Shown one piece after another: positions 33,881-42,447 of a stretch of 64,000 nt of DNA. The position numbers and the translations under genes are program-made. The stretch comes from Psychroserpens luteus (GTDB lineage Bacteria > Bacteroidota > Bacteroidia > Flavobacteriales > Flavobacteriaceae). The notes under the pieces were generated by a model. It was not told the origin of the DNA and ran no database searches. It saw only the letters and a program-made list of their open reading frames with translations. The DNA is taken from assembly GCF_015319355.1 (NCBI RefSeq), contig NZ_JADILU010000007.1, forward strand, positions 186,001 through 250,000, read 5' to 3'. Every line of letters begins with the position of its first letter. Position 1 is the stretch's first letter.

Positions 33881-34288
33881 ATGAAAAAAACAGGTATCTG
33901 GTTAGACAAAGACAAAGCACTCATTGTAACCATAGAAAATGAAAATGAAACCTTTCAAATTGTTTCATCAAACGTAGAGCACTATAAAATTCATGGTGGC
34001 TCAGGAACACGACAAAAAGGTGGACCAGAAGACGTTGTGCAAGACAGTAAATATTTAGAACGAGAAAAACATCAACTAAAACAGTATTTTAAGGATATCA
34101 CAACTAAAATTGATGATAGTGACGAATTGGTCCTTTTTGGTCCTGCAGGAACAAATGAAAAGTTTAGTGATGAATTACATGAAAACTACAAACTTCTGAG
34201 TACCAAAATAAAAGGAATGAGAAAGACAGATAGCATGACAGACAATCAAGTAAAAGCCTGGACAAGAGATTTCTTTTTATCAAATTAA
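33881..34288 (+). CDS. eRF1-domain-like (translational machinery type) protein
   Basis: This 135-residue protein has an N-terminal strand GIWLDKDKALIVTI, a GG-rich turn, a helix LEREKHQLKQYFKDITTKI, and ELVLFGPAGTNEKFSDEL followed by SMTDNQVKAWTRDFF. This order (xVWIDhxxA, EILVxGP, TDxQLxAxxRxxF) is that of small bacterial eRF1/Pelota-like proteins. It might act on stalled ribosomes during stress; this is inference. It is 13 bp after Usp 5, in the same operon as the nuclease and beta-CASP genes. Confidence 0.6.
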   Translation: MKKTGIWLDKDKALIVTIENENETFQIVSSNVEHYKIHGGSGTRQKGGPEDVVQDSKYLEREKHQLKQYFKDITTKIDDSDELVLFGPAGTNEKFSDELHENYKLLSTKIKGMRKTDSMTDNQVKAWTRDFFLSN

Positions 34289-34329
34289 AATTTGATAACT
34301 TTATTAGTTAGCGAGGCTAAAATGTAAGT

Positions 34330-35169
34330 ATGGACATTCAGAATATAGAAATCATTAAATCGTCTGGTGAAAAAGTAAAATTCTCACTAGACAAACTACG
34401 ATCCTCCCTAAAGAGAACTGGAGCAGATGACACTATTGTTAATCAAATTCTAGATAAAGTTCGTGATGAGTTATATCAAGGCATTTCTACCAAAGAGATT
34501 TATAACAGAGCTTTTGCTTTACTTAAAAAAAACAAAAGTTTCCTCGCTTCAAAATACAAACTCAAAAAAGCTATTTATGAGTTAGGACCTACTGGTTTTC
34601 CTTTTGAGCGTTTTGTGAGTGCTATTTTAAGATATTCAGGATTTGAGACTAAGGTTGGTACCATTTTACAAGGTGAATGTGTATCACACGAAATAGATGT
34701 TATAGCTTTTAAAAATTCCGAAGCAACTATTATAGAATGTAAATTTCATAGTGAACAAGGTCTAAATTGCAATGTCAAAATCCCATTGTATATCAACTCA
34801 CGATTTCAAGACATTAAAGCGCATTGGATTAAAAGTTCAAAAAATGAAGAAGTACTCACTCCTGGATGGGTTGTAACTAACACTAGATTCACAAAAGATG
34901 CATTACAATATGGTAATTGCTGTGGTTTGTATTTATTGAGCTGGGATCATCCAAATAACAATGGTCTAAAAGACAGAATTGATAGATTAGGATTATACCC
35001 AATAACAGTATCTACACTACTTACAAATAGAGAAAAACAGTTTTTATTAAGTAGAGATGTTGTGCTCTGTAGAGAACTAAAAAATGATAGTTTTTTCTTA
35101 GATCATTTAGGGGTTTCTGAAACAAGAAAAGAGAAAATTCTAAATGAAATTTCACAACTATGTGGTTAA
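34330..35169 (+). CDS. ATP-cone domain fused to PD-(D/E)xK nuclease (copy 2)
   Basis: This 279-residue protein has an ATP-cone (about 1-95: IKSSGEKVKFSLDKLRSSL; STKEIYNRAFALLKK; YKLKKAIYELGPTGFPFERF) and a Mrr-like nuclease domain with HEIDVIAFKNSEATIIECKF, giving D123, E136 and K138. It is clearly homologous to the 11723-12571 protein along its whole length. It sits between the eRF1-like gene and a beta-CASP RNase gene. The presence of an intact catalytic triad argues for activity; the nucleotide (ATP or dATP) and target are unknown. Confidence 0.82.
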   Translation: MDIQNIEIIKSSGEKVKFSLDKLRSSLKRTGADDTIVNQILDKVRDELYQGISTKEIYNRAFALLKKNKSFLASKYKLKKAIYELGPTGFPFERFVSAILRYSGFETKVGTILQGECVSHEIDVIAFKNSEATIIECKFHSEQGLNCNVKIPLYINSRFQDIKAHWIKSSKNEEVLTPGWVVTNTRFTKDALQYGNCCGLYLLSWDHPNNNGLKDRIDRLGLYPITVSTLLTNREKQFLLSRDVVLCRELKNDSFFLDHLGVSETRKEKILNEISQLCG

Positions 35170-35184
35170 ATAAATAGAAAAAAA

Positions 35185-36558
35185 ATGGAACAATTTGTAA
35201 AAATTAACTTTCTAGGAGCAGCTGGAGTTGTCACTGGTTCAAAGTATTTAATCGAAACTTCAGAAAAAAACATACTCATTGATTGCGGTATGTTTCAAGG
35301 TCTTAAAGAGCTTAGAGAATTAAACTGGAGTGACCTTCCTATAGATGTGCCATCTATTGATATTGTTCTATTAACTCATGGCCATTTAGACCACGTTGGG
35401 TATTTACCTCGCTTATTACAGCAAGGCTTTACTGGGAAAATTATTGGGACAGCTCCCACTCTAGCAATAGCAGAAATCATACTAAAGGATAGCGCTAAAA
35501 TTCATGAAGAAGAAGCCAATAAAGCAAACAAAGAAAAGTATAGTAAACATAATCCTGCTCTGCCCTTTTACACTATTAAAGATGCTGAGAATACTATAAA
35601 ATTATTTCAGGTAGAAATTGAAGATAAATGGATTTTTCTATCAGAGCACATTTCTTATCGCTTTCAATATAATGGTCACATCATAGGTGCAACATTTATA
35701 GAAATTGATATTAATGGTAAGCGTTTTGTGTTTTCTGGAGATATTGGTCGACAAAATGACTACTTGCTAAACGATCCCAAAACTCCAGAATGGGCAGACT
35801 TTTTATTTATAGAAAGTACCTACGGAAATAAAATTCATCCAATAGACAATGTTGAAGATGTTTTATCTGAAATCATTAAAGAAACCATTCATAAAAAAGG
35901 AAACTTAATTATCCCAAGTTTTGCTGTTGAGCGACTCCAAACACTCATGTATATTCTTTGGAAACTGTATAAGAAGAATAAAATTCCAAATATTCCAATT
36001 TTTATAGACAGTCCTATGGGTAATAATGTATTAGACGTATTTAAACGTTTTCCTAAATGGCATAAATTATCTATGGACGATTATAATGCCATGTGTAATC
36101 ATGTTAACATCATCCAATCCTATAAAGAAACGTGGGAAACCATTGATGATAAGCGCTCTAAAATAGTCATTGCAGGAAGCGGTATGGTTACAGGAGGAAG
36201 AGTACTCACCTATTTACAACAACTCATTGATGAACCATCAACCACAGTTTTGCTCGTTGGTTATCAGGCTGAAGGTACTCGTGGAAGACAACTTCTAGAA
36301 GGTGCTCACGAAATTCGTTTCTTCGGAAAGTATTACCCTGTAAACGCTACGATTAAAAATATTGAAAGTTTATCGGCTCATGCAGATCAAAAAGATTTAA
36401 TTAATTGGATGAGTACTATAAAAAACATACCAGAGAAAATCTATCTAGTACATGGAGAACCCACAGCACTAGATGCGTTTAGAGTGAAAATAAAAGATGT
36501 TTATGGTTGGAATGTAACTATTCCTAAATTGACAGATGTTGAAAAAGTAATGATTTAA
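35185..36558 (+). CDS. Metallo-beta-lactamase/beta-CASP ribonuclease
   Basis: This 457-residue protein has HGHLDH (65-70), FSGDIGR, a beta-CASP insert with FIESTYGN and PSFAVERLQTLMYIL, GSGMVTGGRV, and RMMBL motifs SAHADQKDL and VHGEPTALDAF. This is the CPSF-73/RNase J-like family acting on RNA. It has no signal peptide. Its start follows the nuclease gene by 15 bp, so both nucleases are made together, pointing to RNA or nucleic-acid turnover in the stress response. Confidence 0.92.
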   Translation: MEQFVKINFLGAAGVVTGSKYLIETSEKNILIDCGMFQGLKELRELNWSDLPIDVPSIDIVLLTHGHLDHVGYLPRLLQQGFTGKIIGTAPTLAIAEIILKDSAKIHEEEANKANKEKYSKHNPALPFYTIKDAENTIKLFQVEIEDKWIFLSEHISYRFQYNGHIIGATFIEIDINGKRFVFSGDIGRQNDYLLNDPKTPEWADFLFIESTYGNKIHPIDNVEDVLSEIIKETIHKKGNLIIPSFAVERLQTLMYILWKLYKKNKIPNIPIFIDSPMGNNVLDVFKRFPKWHKLSMDDYNAMCNHVNIIQSYKETWETIDDKRSKIVIAGSGMVTGGRVLTYLQQLIDEPSTTVLLVGYQAEGTRGRQLLEGAHEIRFFGKYYPVNATIKNIESLSAHADQKDLINWMSTIKNIPEKIYLVHGEPTALDAFRVKIKDVYGWNVTIPKLTDVEKVMI

Positions 36559-36584
36559 AAAACATAAATAATAAGTTGTCATAC

Positions 36585-36627
36585 TGACATTTATCATTTT
36601 ATAAGGCAAGTTTAATTAGTAAATTAC
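36585..36627 (+). promoter_or_regulatory. FNR-type promoter (TGAC-ATTT-ATCA plus TAAATTAC)
   Basis: The dyad at 36585-36596 has its centre at 36590.5; TGAC is again in the distal half. TAAATTAC at 36620-36627 is 29.5 bp from the centre but is a weaker box. Predicted start is about 36632. Confidence 0.5.
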
Positions 36628-36673
36628 TACTTATTAATCGATTTAAAAAAATGATTAAAATTTTATAATAATC

Positions 36674-36716
36674 AAGAAAGCAGACTGTAGTTAGAGGGAC
36701 TACTTTCTGCTTTCTT
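36674..36716 (+). other. Strong hairpin in the leader of the 36733 gene
   Basis: An 11-bp perfect outer stem AAGAAAGCAGA/TCTGCTTTCTT encloses an inner stem GTAGT/ACTAC with a TAGAGGG loop. It ends 16 bp before the ATG. It could be a leader structure controlling translation or the 3' end of a short RNA of about 85 nt, though it lacks a clean T-tract. Confidence 0.6.
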
Positions 36717-36732
36717 ATCTAAAAATCACACT

Positions 36733-37182
36733 ATGAAAACGATACAAACACAGGTAAAATATGTAGAATGGCTAAGTGCAGAAGAAATGCACGACGCTTC
36801 AAAAGAGTGGTTATCTGAATTAAGATTCATAAAAGATGAGCACCTATTTTTTGAAGATTTAATAACAACCTATACTTCTTTAATAATTGAATCTGGAAAA
36901 TTTTCTGATACTACGGAAATTGCTGATGCCATAAATAAATCTGATAAACAAAATAATCTGCTTATTGAGGCTGTTAAAGTTCATGAAAATAAACTTCAAA
37001 TTATGGTTGATGGGATAGATCAGCTAAAAGAAGAAAAAGCATACACCAAAGAACACAGTGATTTAATTATTGCAATTTCCGACTTTTTAAAAGAATATAA
37101 ATCCTTGAAAACACAACTCTTTGATATTATAAAAAATATTAAAAAGGAAGATAAATTTAGACACATGATTGATAAAAAATAG
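36733..37182 (+). CDS. Helical protein of unknown function
   Basis: This 149-residue, predicted almost all-helical soluble protein contains YVEWLSAEEMHDASKEWLSEL at the start and a coiled-coil-like C-terminal half (ENKLQIMVDGIDQLKEEKAY). No family is recognised. It lies between an FNR-type promoter with a long structured leader and the lipoprotein gene 16 bp downstream, so it is likely a low-oxygen stress gene. Confidence 0.65.
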   Translation: MKTIQTQVKYVEWLSAEEMHDASKEWLSELRFIKDEHLFFEDLITTYTSLIIESGKFSDTTEIADAINKSDKQNNLLIEAVKVHENKLQIMVDGIDQLKEEKAYTKEHSDLIIAISDFLKEYKSLKTQLFDIIKNIKKEDKFRHMIDKK

Positions 37183-37198
37183 CTAAAATAAATCTGTG

Positions 37199-37855
37199 AT
37201 GAAAAAATCAATCTCAATACTATTAATTGCATTTTTAATGAGCTGCTCTTCTACTCAATTAGTAGAAAGCTGGAAAAATCTAGATATTGAAACCTACGAG
37301 CCATATAAGGTTCTTGTGATAGGATTAACCTCAGACGAAACAGCAAGACAGCAATTCGAAGAAAAACTAAAAAGTGAACTAGCGCTTAGAGGTTATGAGG
37401 CTATGGTAAGTTTTGATGTGTTTGATAAAACTCCTAACACAGACAAAATGACTGTAGAAGATTTAGATGCTTTAGAAAGCAAACTTATTGCAGATGGTTT
37501 TGACACTATTTTACTCACTAAAATTGTAGGTGTTGAAAATAAAACACCTTATCGTAGAGATTACAAAAATTATGATGAAACGTATAGGAGATTTAAAGAT
37601 GAGTATTTAAAGTATCAAGAGATATCTCATAATCCTGATTACTATGAAGAATTTCAAATTTACAAAGCAGAAACCACTGTGTATTGTATTTGTCCAACTA
37701 AAGACAGAGAACTCATATGGAAAGGTTATATCAACATCACAGACCCAAGATCTATTGAAAAAACGGTGACAGATTATGTTAAATTAGTTATAGTTGTTCT
37801 AGAGGAAGAGCTACTTATTAATCCTTTAGAAATAACAAAAGAAGAAAAAAGTTAA
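37199..37855 (+). CDS. Lipoprotein of unknown function (paralogue of 8465-9097)
   Basis: A protein of about 218 residues has a lipoprotein signal (LMSC). It shares with the 8465 protein CSSTQLVESWKN, YKVLVIGLTSDE, FEEKLKSELALRGYEA and the C-terminal TVTDYVKLV. A GTG at 37196 is also in frame one codon before the ATG. The function is unknown; both copies are near FNR-type promoters. Confidence 0.75.
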   Translation: MKKSISILLIAFLMSCSSTQLVESWKNLDIETYEPYKVLVIGLTSDETARQQFEEKLKSELALRGYEAMVSFDVFDKTPNTDKMTVEDLDALESKLIADGFDTILLTKIVGVENKTPYRRDYKNYDETYRRFKDEYLKYQEISHNPDYYEEFQIYKAETTVYCICPTKDRELIWKGYINITDPRSIEKTVTDYVKLVIVVLEEELLINPLEITKEEKS

Positions 37856-37906
37856 GCTATTTTTAATTAGTAAAAGCGACTGCACAATTATTTCAAATAA
37901 CAAGAT

Positions 37907-37939
37907 AAAGCCTCAATAATTACTTACTGAGGCTTTTTT
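37907..37939. terminator. Bidirectional intrinsic terminator
   Basis: The stem AAAGCCTCA/TGAGGCTTT with a T run lies between the convergent lipoprotein (+) and usp (-) genes. Confidence 0.85.
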
Positions 37940-37963
37940 CAGTTTTAAAATTAAAATTTTCTA

Positions 37964-38800
37964 TTACTTGCTATGGAAAACTAAAAGGGGAACTTCAAGA
38001 TTGTTTCCTATTTTTGTGGTTGTTGAACCCATAAAGAAACGCTCAAACAGTAATTCTTTCTGCTCGATTAGAATGGTTAAATCAATAGCATTGGTTTGTA
38101 TATAACTACTTACAGCGTAATGCATAGGCACATTATTAATGACATGATAAGTACCAGGAAAATCTTTTGAGAAATACTCCATATGCTCAAGATCATTAGT
38201 TTGAGTATCTGGTATGCTTCCATTTTCATTTACTCTTAAAACATGTAATGTATTAGAATACGTTTTAACAAATTTCAAAATATTGGTAAAAGCTTTTCCG
38301 CTCATAGAATCAATTGAATCAAGAGGAAGTAAAACTTCGCTAGGTTTCTTGTATTGAAAATCTTCAGGGATAACTAAAACATTACAATCAACTTTTCTAA
38401 TAACATTAAGTGTGTTACTGCCAAAAATAACTTCTTTTGCTCCAGAAACACCATTGTTTCCCATGACTACTACATCTATATTTTTTGATGTTTTAACTTG
38501 CTTTATAGCATCTGTCAAAACATCATAGTCCACAATAGTTTCATATTTAAAATTCTTATTGTTAATTTTTTTTTTCAATGCAAAAACCAAATCATCTAAT
38601 TGGTTTTCAACGCCTTTAACTATAGAATCATAAACACTTTCATTTCCAGCTAACATTAAGTCATCTGTAGTATATGATGTTGATTTTTGAACATGAAGGA
38701 TAAAAAAAGTGCATCTATCCTCTTCAAATAAATTTAAAGCATAGTGTATAGCATTTACCGAGTTTTGGGAAAAATCGGTAAGTAAAAGAACATTTTTCAT
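37964..38800 (-). CDS. Tandem universal stress protein (Usp 6 of 6)
   Basis: This 278-residue protein starts NVLLLTDFSQNSVNAIHYAL. Domain 1 carries MGNNGVSGAKEVIFGSN, still fitting G-2x-G-9x-G-S, although TK is replaced by NN. Domain 2 (EVLLPLDSIDSMSGKAFTNI) lacks the motif. It is the only usp on the minus strand and has its own FNR-type promoter. Confidence 0.92.
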   Translation of the reverse strand: MKNVLLLTDFSQNSVNAIHYALNLFEEDRCTFFILHVQKSTSYTTDDLMLAGNESVYDSIVKGVENQLDDLVFALKKKINNKNFKYETIVDYDVLTDAIKQVKTSKNIDVVVMGNNGVSGAKEVIFGSNTLNVIRKVDCNVLVIPEDFQYKKPSEVLLPLDSIDSMSGKAFTNILKFVKTYSNTLHVLRVNENGSIPDTQTNDLEHMEYFSKDFPGTYHVINNVPMHYAVSSYIQTNAIDLTILIEQKELLFERFFMGSTTTKIGNNLEVPLLVFHSK

Positions 38801-38818
38801 AATTGATTTTTTGATAAA

Positions 38819-38861
38819 CTAAAATAGTAAACAAAATCGAGAGTCTCTATGATATTAGTCA
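38819..38861 (-). promoter_or_regulatory. FNR-type promoter of Usp 6 (TGAC-TAAT-ATCA on minus strand)
   Basis: The dyad at 38850-38861 has its centre at 38855.5. TATTTTAG lies at 38826-38819 (minus), 29.5 bp from the centre. As at 28527 and 36585, the imperfect half TGAC is the distal one. Confidence 0.58.
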
Positions 38862-38931
38862 GTATTGAAGTTAAATCATTTAAGATAAAAAAGAAACCTT
38901 AATGAATTTCTAAATTAAAAATTAGTTCTTA

Positions 38932-39876
38932 TTAGTATTTCAAATATGTATCAAGCCATTGCTTTGTTTGATAATTCACTTCTGTTCTGTGTTCACTTAA
39001 TCCATGATTTCCATCTTTAAAAAGTATCAATTGATGTGGGATTTTTTTCTTTAGAAATTCATAAGATAAATCCAATGCCATCTCAGGCACCACACTCAAA
39101 TCATTAGTTCCATGAAGCATTAAAACAGGTGTTGTTTTACACATCTTATCCACTTGCTGTATTGCAGATCGAGCGTTAAGGGCTTCTTTTGTGTTTATCG
39201 CATAGTTAGGGATATTCTTAGCATAAACAGTCTCAATGGTGTCGTTTCTGGTTTCCATCCATTTCCATAAATCAGACAATCCTCCACCTACAATTGCAGC
39301 TTTAAATTCGCAACTCTTTGTCAATGTTAAATACGTCATCATACCTCCACGACTCCAACCATACAACGCCATACGACTCGTATCTGCTTTTTCCAATTCT
39401 TTCAACACAGGAATGAGATTTAATACATCATTTACATCTTCTCCTCCAAACTCTTCAACACCTTCACTACCAACATTACCACGATATTGACTACCAACAA
39501 CAACATATCCCCAACTTGCTACTTTAGCTAAAATGAAAACTGCTTTAAATTCATTAAGTGATCCAAACTCACCATTTCCGCCACGATTGTATATAACTGA
39601 TGGGTGTTTTACACCAAAAAGCGGAGTTGAAAGATATCCTTTCACCTTGAGTCCGTCACTTAAATAAGTGATTTGTTCAATCTTAACACTATCTAAATAT
39701 CTAAAATTTGGTTTTAAAACACGCTTATCATTTTTCAACACACTAATACGATTTGCTAGCTCCTCATTTTTAAATATATTTAAAGGTTCTCTTGATAAAA
39801 TTTTAGTATTTTGTCCAAACAAACTTGCGACTGATAGCGTCACAATCAGTAATAAGATATATTTTTTTTGCAACAT
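38932..39876 (-). CDS. Exported alpha/beta hydrolase, prolyl oligopeptidase-like
   Basis: This 314-residue protein has a signal peptide ending SLFGQ. The hydrolase core has VIYNRGGNGEFG (oxyanion region), the nucleophile elbow GWSRGGM (Ser in LYGWSRGGMMTYL), the acid in HGTNDLSV and His in KDGNHGLSEHR. It lacks the beta-propeller, so it is a single-domain S9-type peptidase or esterase in the periplasm. No operon partners. Confidence 0.85.
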   Translation of the reverse strand: MLQKKYILLLIVTLSVASLFGQNTKILSREPLNIFKNEELANRISVLKNDKRVLKPNFRYLDSVKIEQITYLSDGLKVKGYLSTPLFGVKHPSVIYNRGGNGEFGSLNEFKAVFILAKVASWGYVVVGSQYRGNVGSEGVEEFGGEDVNDVLNLIPVLKELEKADTSRMALYGWSRGGMMTYLTLTKSCEFKAAIVGGGLSDLWKWMETRNDTIETVYAKNIPNYAINTKEALNARSAIQQVDKMCKTTPVLMLHGTNDLSVVPEMALDLSYEFLKKKIPHQLILFKDGNHGLSEHRTEVNYQTKQWLDTYLKY

Positions 39877-39913
39877 AGTAAGATGACTTCGAGATTATTA
39901 ATGATATAAATAT

Positions 39914-41035
39914 ATGGGAAATATTCTTCTTAGAATACAAGATCTAAATCAACATGTAGTTGATCAAGACACGACCAATGAAAAGTTAGAGGTGAGTTTA
40001 AATTTTACTTCAGATGGTCTACAATTATCTCCAGTTTCATATGCTAAATTACTAGTTTATCTTACCCAAAAGCAGCAATTTAAAGCAGATGTTTACGGTT
40101 TAGGAACTATTGTCCATAATTTTGAACAAAAGGTGGCTCAAGTTCTTGGGAAGGAAAAAGCTATTTATATGCCAACAGGTACGATGGCAAATCATATTGC
40201 TATGCGATTGCATTGTTCTAGAGAACAAAATGCGGTTGTTCATGAGCAAAGTCATATGTATAGAGACTGCGGAAATGCGATTTCTCATTTAAGCGGAATC
40301 CCTTTAATTCCAATTTCAACTACTAATTTTTCTTTTTCTGCGGAACACATTGAAAAAATAATCAAAGATGCTTCCGAAGATAAAATCACAACACAACTTG
40401 GCGCTATAGCTATTGAAACACCTGTAAGAAGAAACAATCTAGAGAATGTTAGTTTTGATACAATGAGAGATATTTCTGTTTTTGCAAGAAAAAATGACAT
40501 CGCTTTACATCTTGATGGTGCAAGAATTATAGGTGCTGCAGCTTTATCAAACAAGAAAGTTGAAGATTTCACATCTTTATTTGATACCGTTTATCTTTCA
40601 TTGTACAAACATTTTAACTCGATATCTGGTGCAATTTTGGCTGGTTCAAAAGAGCAAATCAATGATTTACATAATGAAAGACGCATGTTTGGTGGTGGAT
40701 TAAGATCTTGTTGGGAAAATATTATTGTAGCAGACTTTTTTCTAACTGGTTTTGAAGAGCGTTTTGCAAAAGCACAAGAGATTGGAAAAACTTTTTTAAA
40801 CCTACTTTCTAAACACAGTAACTTCAGTTTTGAAGAACTTGAAAATGGCACAAATGTTTACAAACTATGTCTAGACAATGAAAATCCAATTGTTTTCCGA
40901 GAAAAATTACTAAGTAAAGGAATAGACTTTCCAGAATTTAACGCTAAAAACAATTGCTTCTACATTAAAATTAATGAAAGCATTTTACATTTCGGTATAG
41001 AAAAAATGATAGCGTTATTTACTAATAAAGATTAG
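39914..41035 (+). CDS. Threonine aldolase/beta-eliminating lyase family enzyme
   Basis: This 373-residue PLP enzyme of fold type I has TGTMANHIA (phosphate-binding), HLDGARI (Asp201) and the PLP lysine in YLSLYKHFNS (Lys232). The family cleaves L-threonine or allo-threonine to glycine and acetaldehyde or acts on related beta-hydroxy amino acids. It overlaps the convergent amidohydrolase gene by 4 bp at the stop codons. Confidence 0.85.
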   Translation: MGNILLRIQDLNQHVVDQDTTNEKLEVSLNFTSDGLQLSPVSYAKLLVYLTQKQQFKADVYGLGTIVHNFEQKVAQVLGKEKAIYMPTGTMANHIAMRLHCSREQNAVVHEQSHMYRDCGNAISHLSGIPLIPISTTNFSFSAEHIEKIIKDASEDKITTQLGAIAIETPVRRNNLENVSFDTMRDISVFARKNDIALHLDGARIIGAAALSNKKVEDFTSLFDTVYLSLYKHFNSISGAILAGSKEQINDLHNERRMFGGGLRSCWENIIVADFFLTGFEERFAKAQEIGKTFLNLLSKHSNFSFEELENGTNVYKLCLDNENPIVFREKLLSKGIDFPEFNAKNNCFYIKINESILHFGIEKMIALFTNKD

Positions 41036-42387
41036 TTTAATAGTTGCGCTGTATCTATTATTTCACCATTTAATAACAAAAATTCAATATCCTTTAAATG
41101 GTCTAAATCTTCTAAAGGATTTTCATTTAAGATTAAAATATTAGCTGTATATCCTTTTTTAATAACACCATTTTCCCAACCAAATGCTTTTTCAAAATTA
41201 GTGGTTGCAGCAGCAATAGTTTCTCTTTTAGTCAATCCCATTCTATGAAGAAGATTCAATTCTGTATGTAAAGAGATTCCTGGCATTGTTCCCCAAACGT
41301 CTGTACCACTTCCTGCCAAATACTTTGCTCCATTTTTGTAATAGACAGGCTCAATAGTATTTAATTCGTTCATTATTAAATTAGTATATGCATTTTGCTC
41401 TAAACTATCAACCTTATGATTTCCTGTTTTAGAATCTGCAGGACGATTAATATCTTCAGGATTTAAAATAGAAGATACTGTTTCATCCCAAGGGTTTTTA
41501 TGGTCTGGTATATCTAAATAAGACAAACTTAAAGTTGGTATAATAAAAGAATTAGATTGTCCTAGATTTTTGGCATGTTCTTGAAGTGGTGGATAGTCTT
41601 TTTTTAGTTGCGTTAAAAACTTATAGTAGGTCCATTTAGGACTATCAAGCTCGTTGCTAAATGGTTCATTAGCGATACTTTTTGCCATTTCTCTTGAGGC
41701 TACATCTAATGAATATCGAGTAGTATGAACAAAAGCGTGAATTCCCATATCCATACCTTCTTTATATGTTGTATTACCCATTTCGCCAATGGTTGCCATG
41801 TTTAATTGCTTTGCTTTTTCAATCGCAATTTGTATTTGATCAGGAGTTAAACCATACATTAATAAAAGCACATCATAACCTCTAGCTTTTAAAGTATCTA
41901 TTTCACTAATCATAGTCTCAGTAGACATTTTTTCTAATCCAACGCCTTCTAATCTATACATATTAGGAGTTGGTTTGCCTTCTCCATAAAAATCGCCTCG
42001 TCTTCCTCCATCTACAGAAATGATATTTGTAACTCCCATATAGAGATAAGCATTACAATAGGATTGATTATTAATGGCTGCGAATCCATCAAAAAGACCC
42101 GGAATTATATACTTATCACTAGCATCAATAATTTTTGTGTGTTCTGGTATATTAGGCTTATCTGCACATTTCCCAACCCATTCAATTTGGTCGTCTTTAA
42201 TTAACAAACAGCCTTTTACAATATCATTTGTAGTAGAACCAAGATTATCCAAATCTAGAATTGTCGCGTTTTCAAGCAGTATATAATTTGAATCAGTTGA
42301 TTCTGTGACAATACTTGTAGCCTTTTGTTCTTTACATGATATTGCAACAATACATAATACTAAAAAGGAATAACGGAAAAACTTCAT
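41032..42387 (-). CDS. Amidohydrolase-like lipoprotein lacking the HxH motif
   Basis: This 451-residue lipoprotein (IAISC, Cys18) has the N-terminal composite beta domain (NATILDLDN, DKYIIPGLFD), a TIM-barrel region and the C-terminal KGYTANILILNENPL typical of amidohydrolases. The usual PGxxDxHxH is PGLFDGFAAIN, so the two strand-1 metal histidines are missing. AGSGTDVWG keeps the strand-8 Asp. It may be a one-metal or inactive member. Function unknown. Confidence 0.78.
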   Translation of the reverse strand: MKFFRYSFLVLCIVAISCKEQKATSIVTESTDSNYILLENATILDLDNLGSTTNDIVKGCLLIKDDQIEWVGKCADKPNIPEHTKIIDASDKYIIPGLFDGFAAINNQSYCNAYLYMGVTNIISVDGGRRGDFYGEGKPTPNMYRLEGVGLEKMSTETMISEIDTLKARGYDVLLLMYGLTPDQIQIAIEKAKQLNMATIGEMGNTTYKEGMDMGIHAFVHTTRYSLDVASREMAKSIANEPFSNELDSPKWTYYKFLTQLKKDYPPLQEHAKNLGQSNSFIIPTLSLSYLDIPDHKNPWDETVSSILNPEDINRPADSKTGNHKVDSLEQNAYTNLIMNELNTIEPVYYKNGAKYLAGSGTDVWGTMPGISLHTELNLLHRMGLTKRETIAAATTNFEKAFGWENGVIKKGYTANILILNENPLEDLDHLKDIEFLLLNGEIIDTAQLLN

Positions 42388-42447
42388 ACCAAATCAATTT
42401 AATTATAAAAATTGTATGATAAATATAAGCAATGGAGTTTGAACTAT

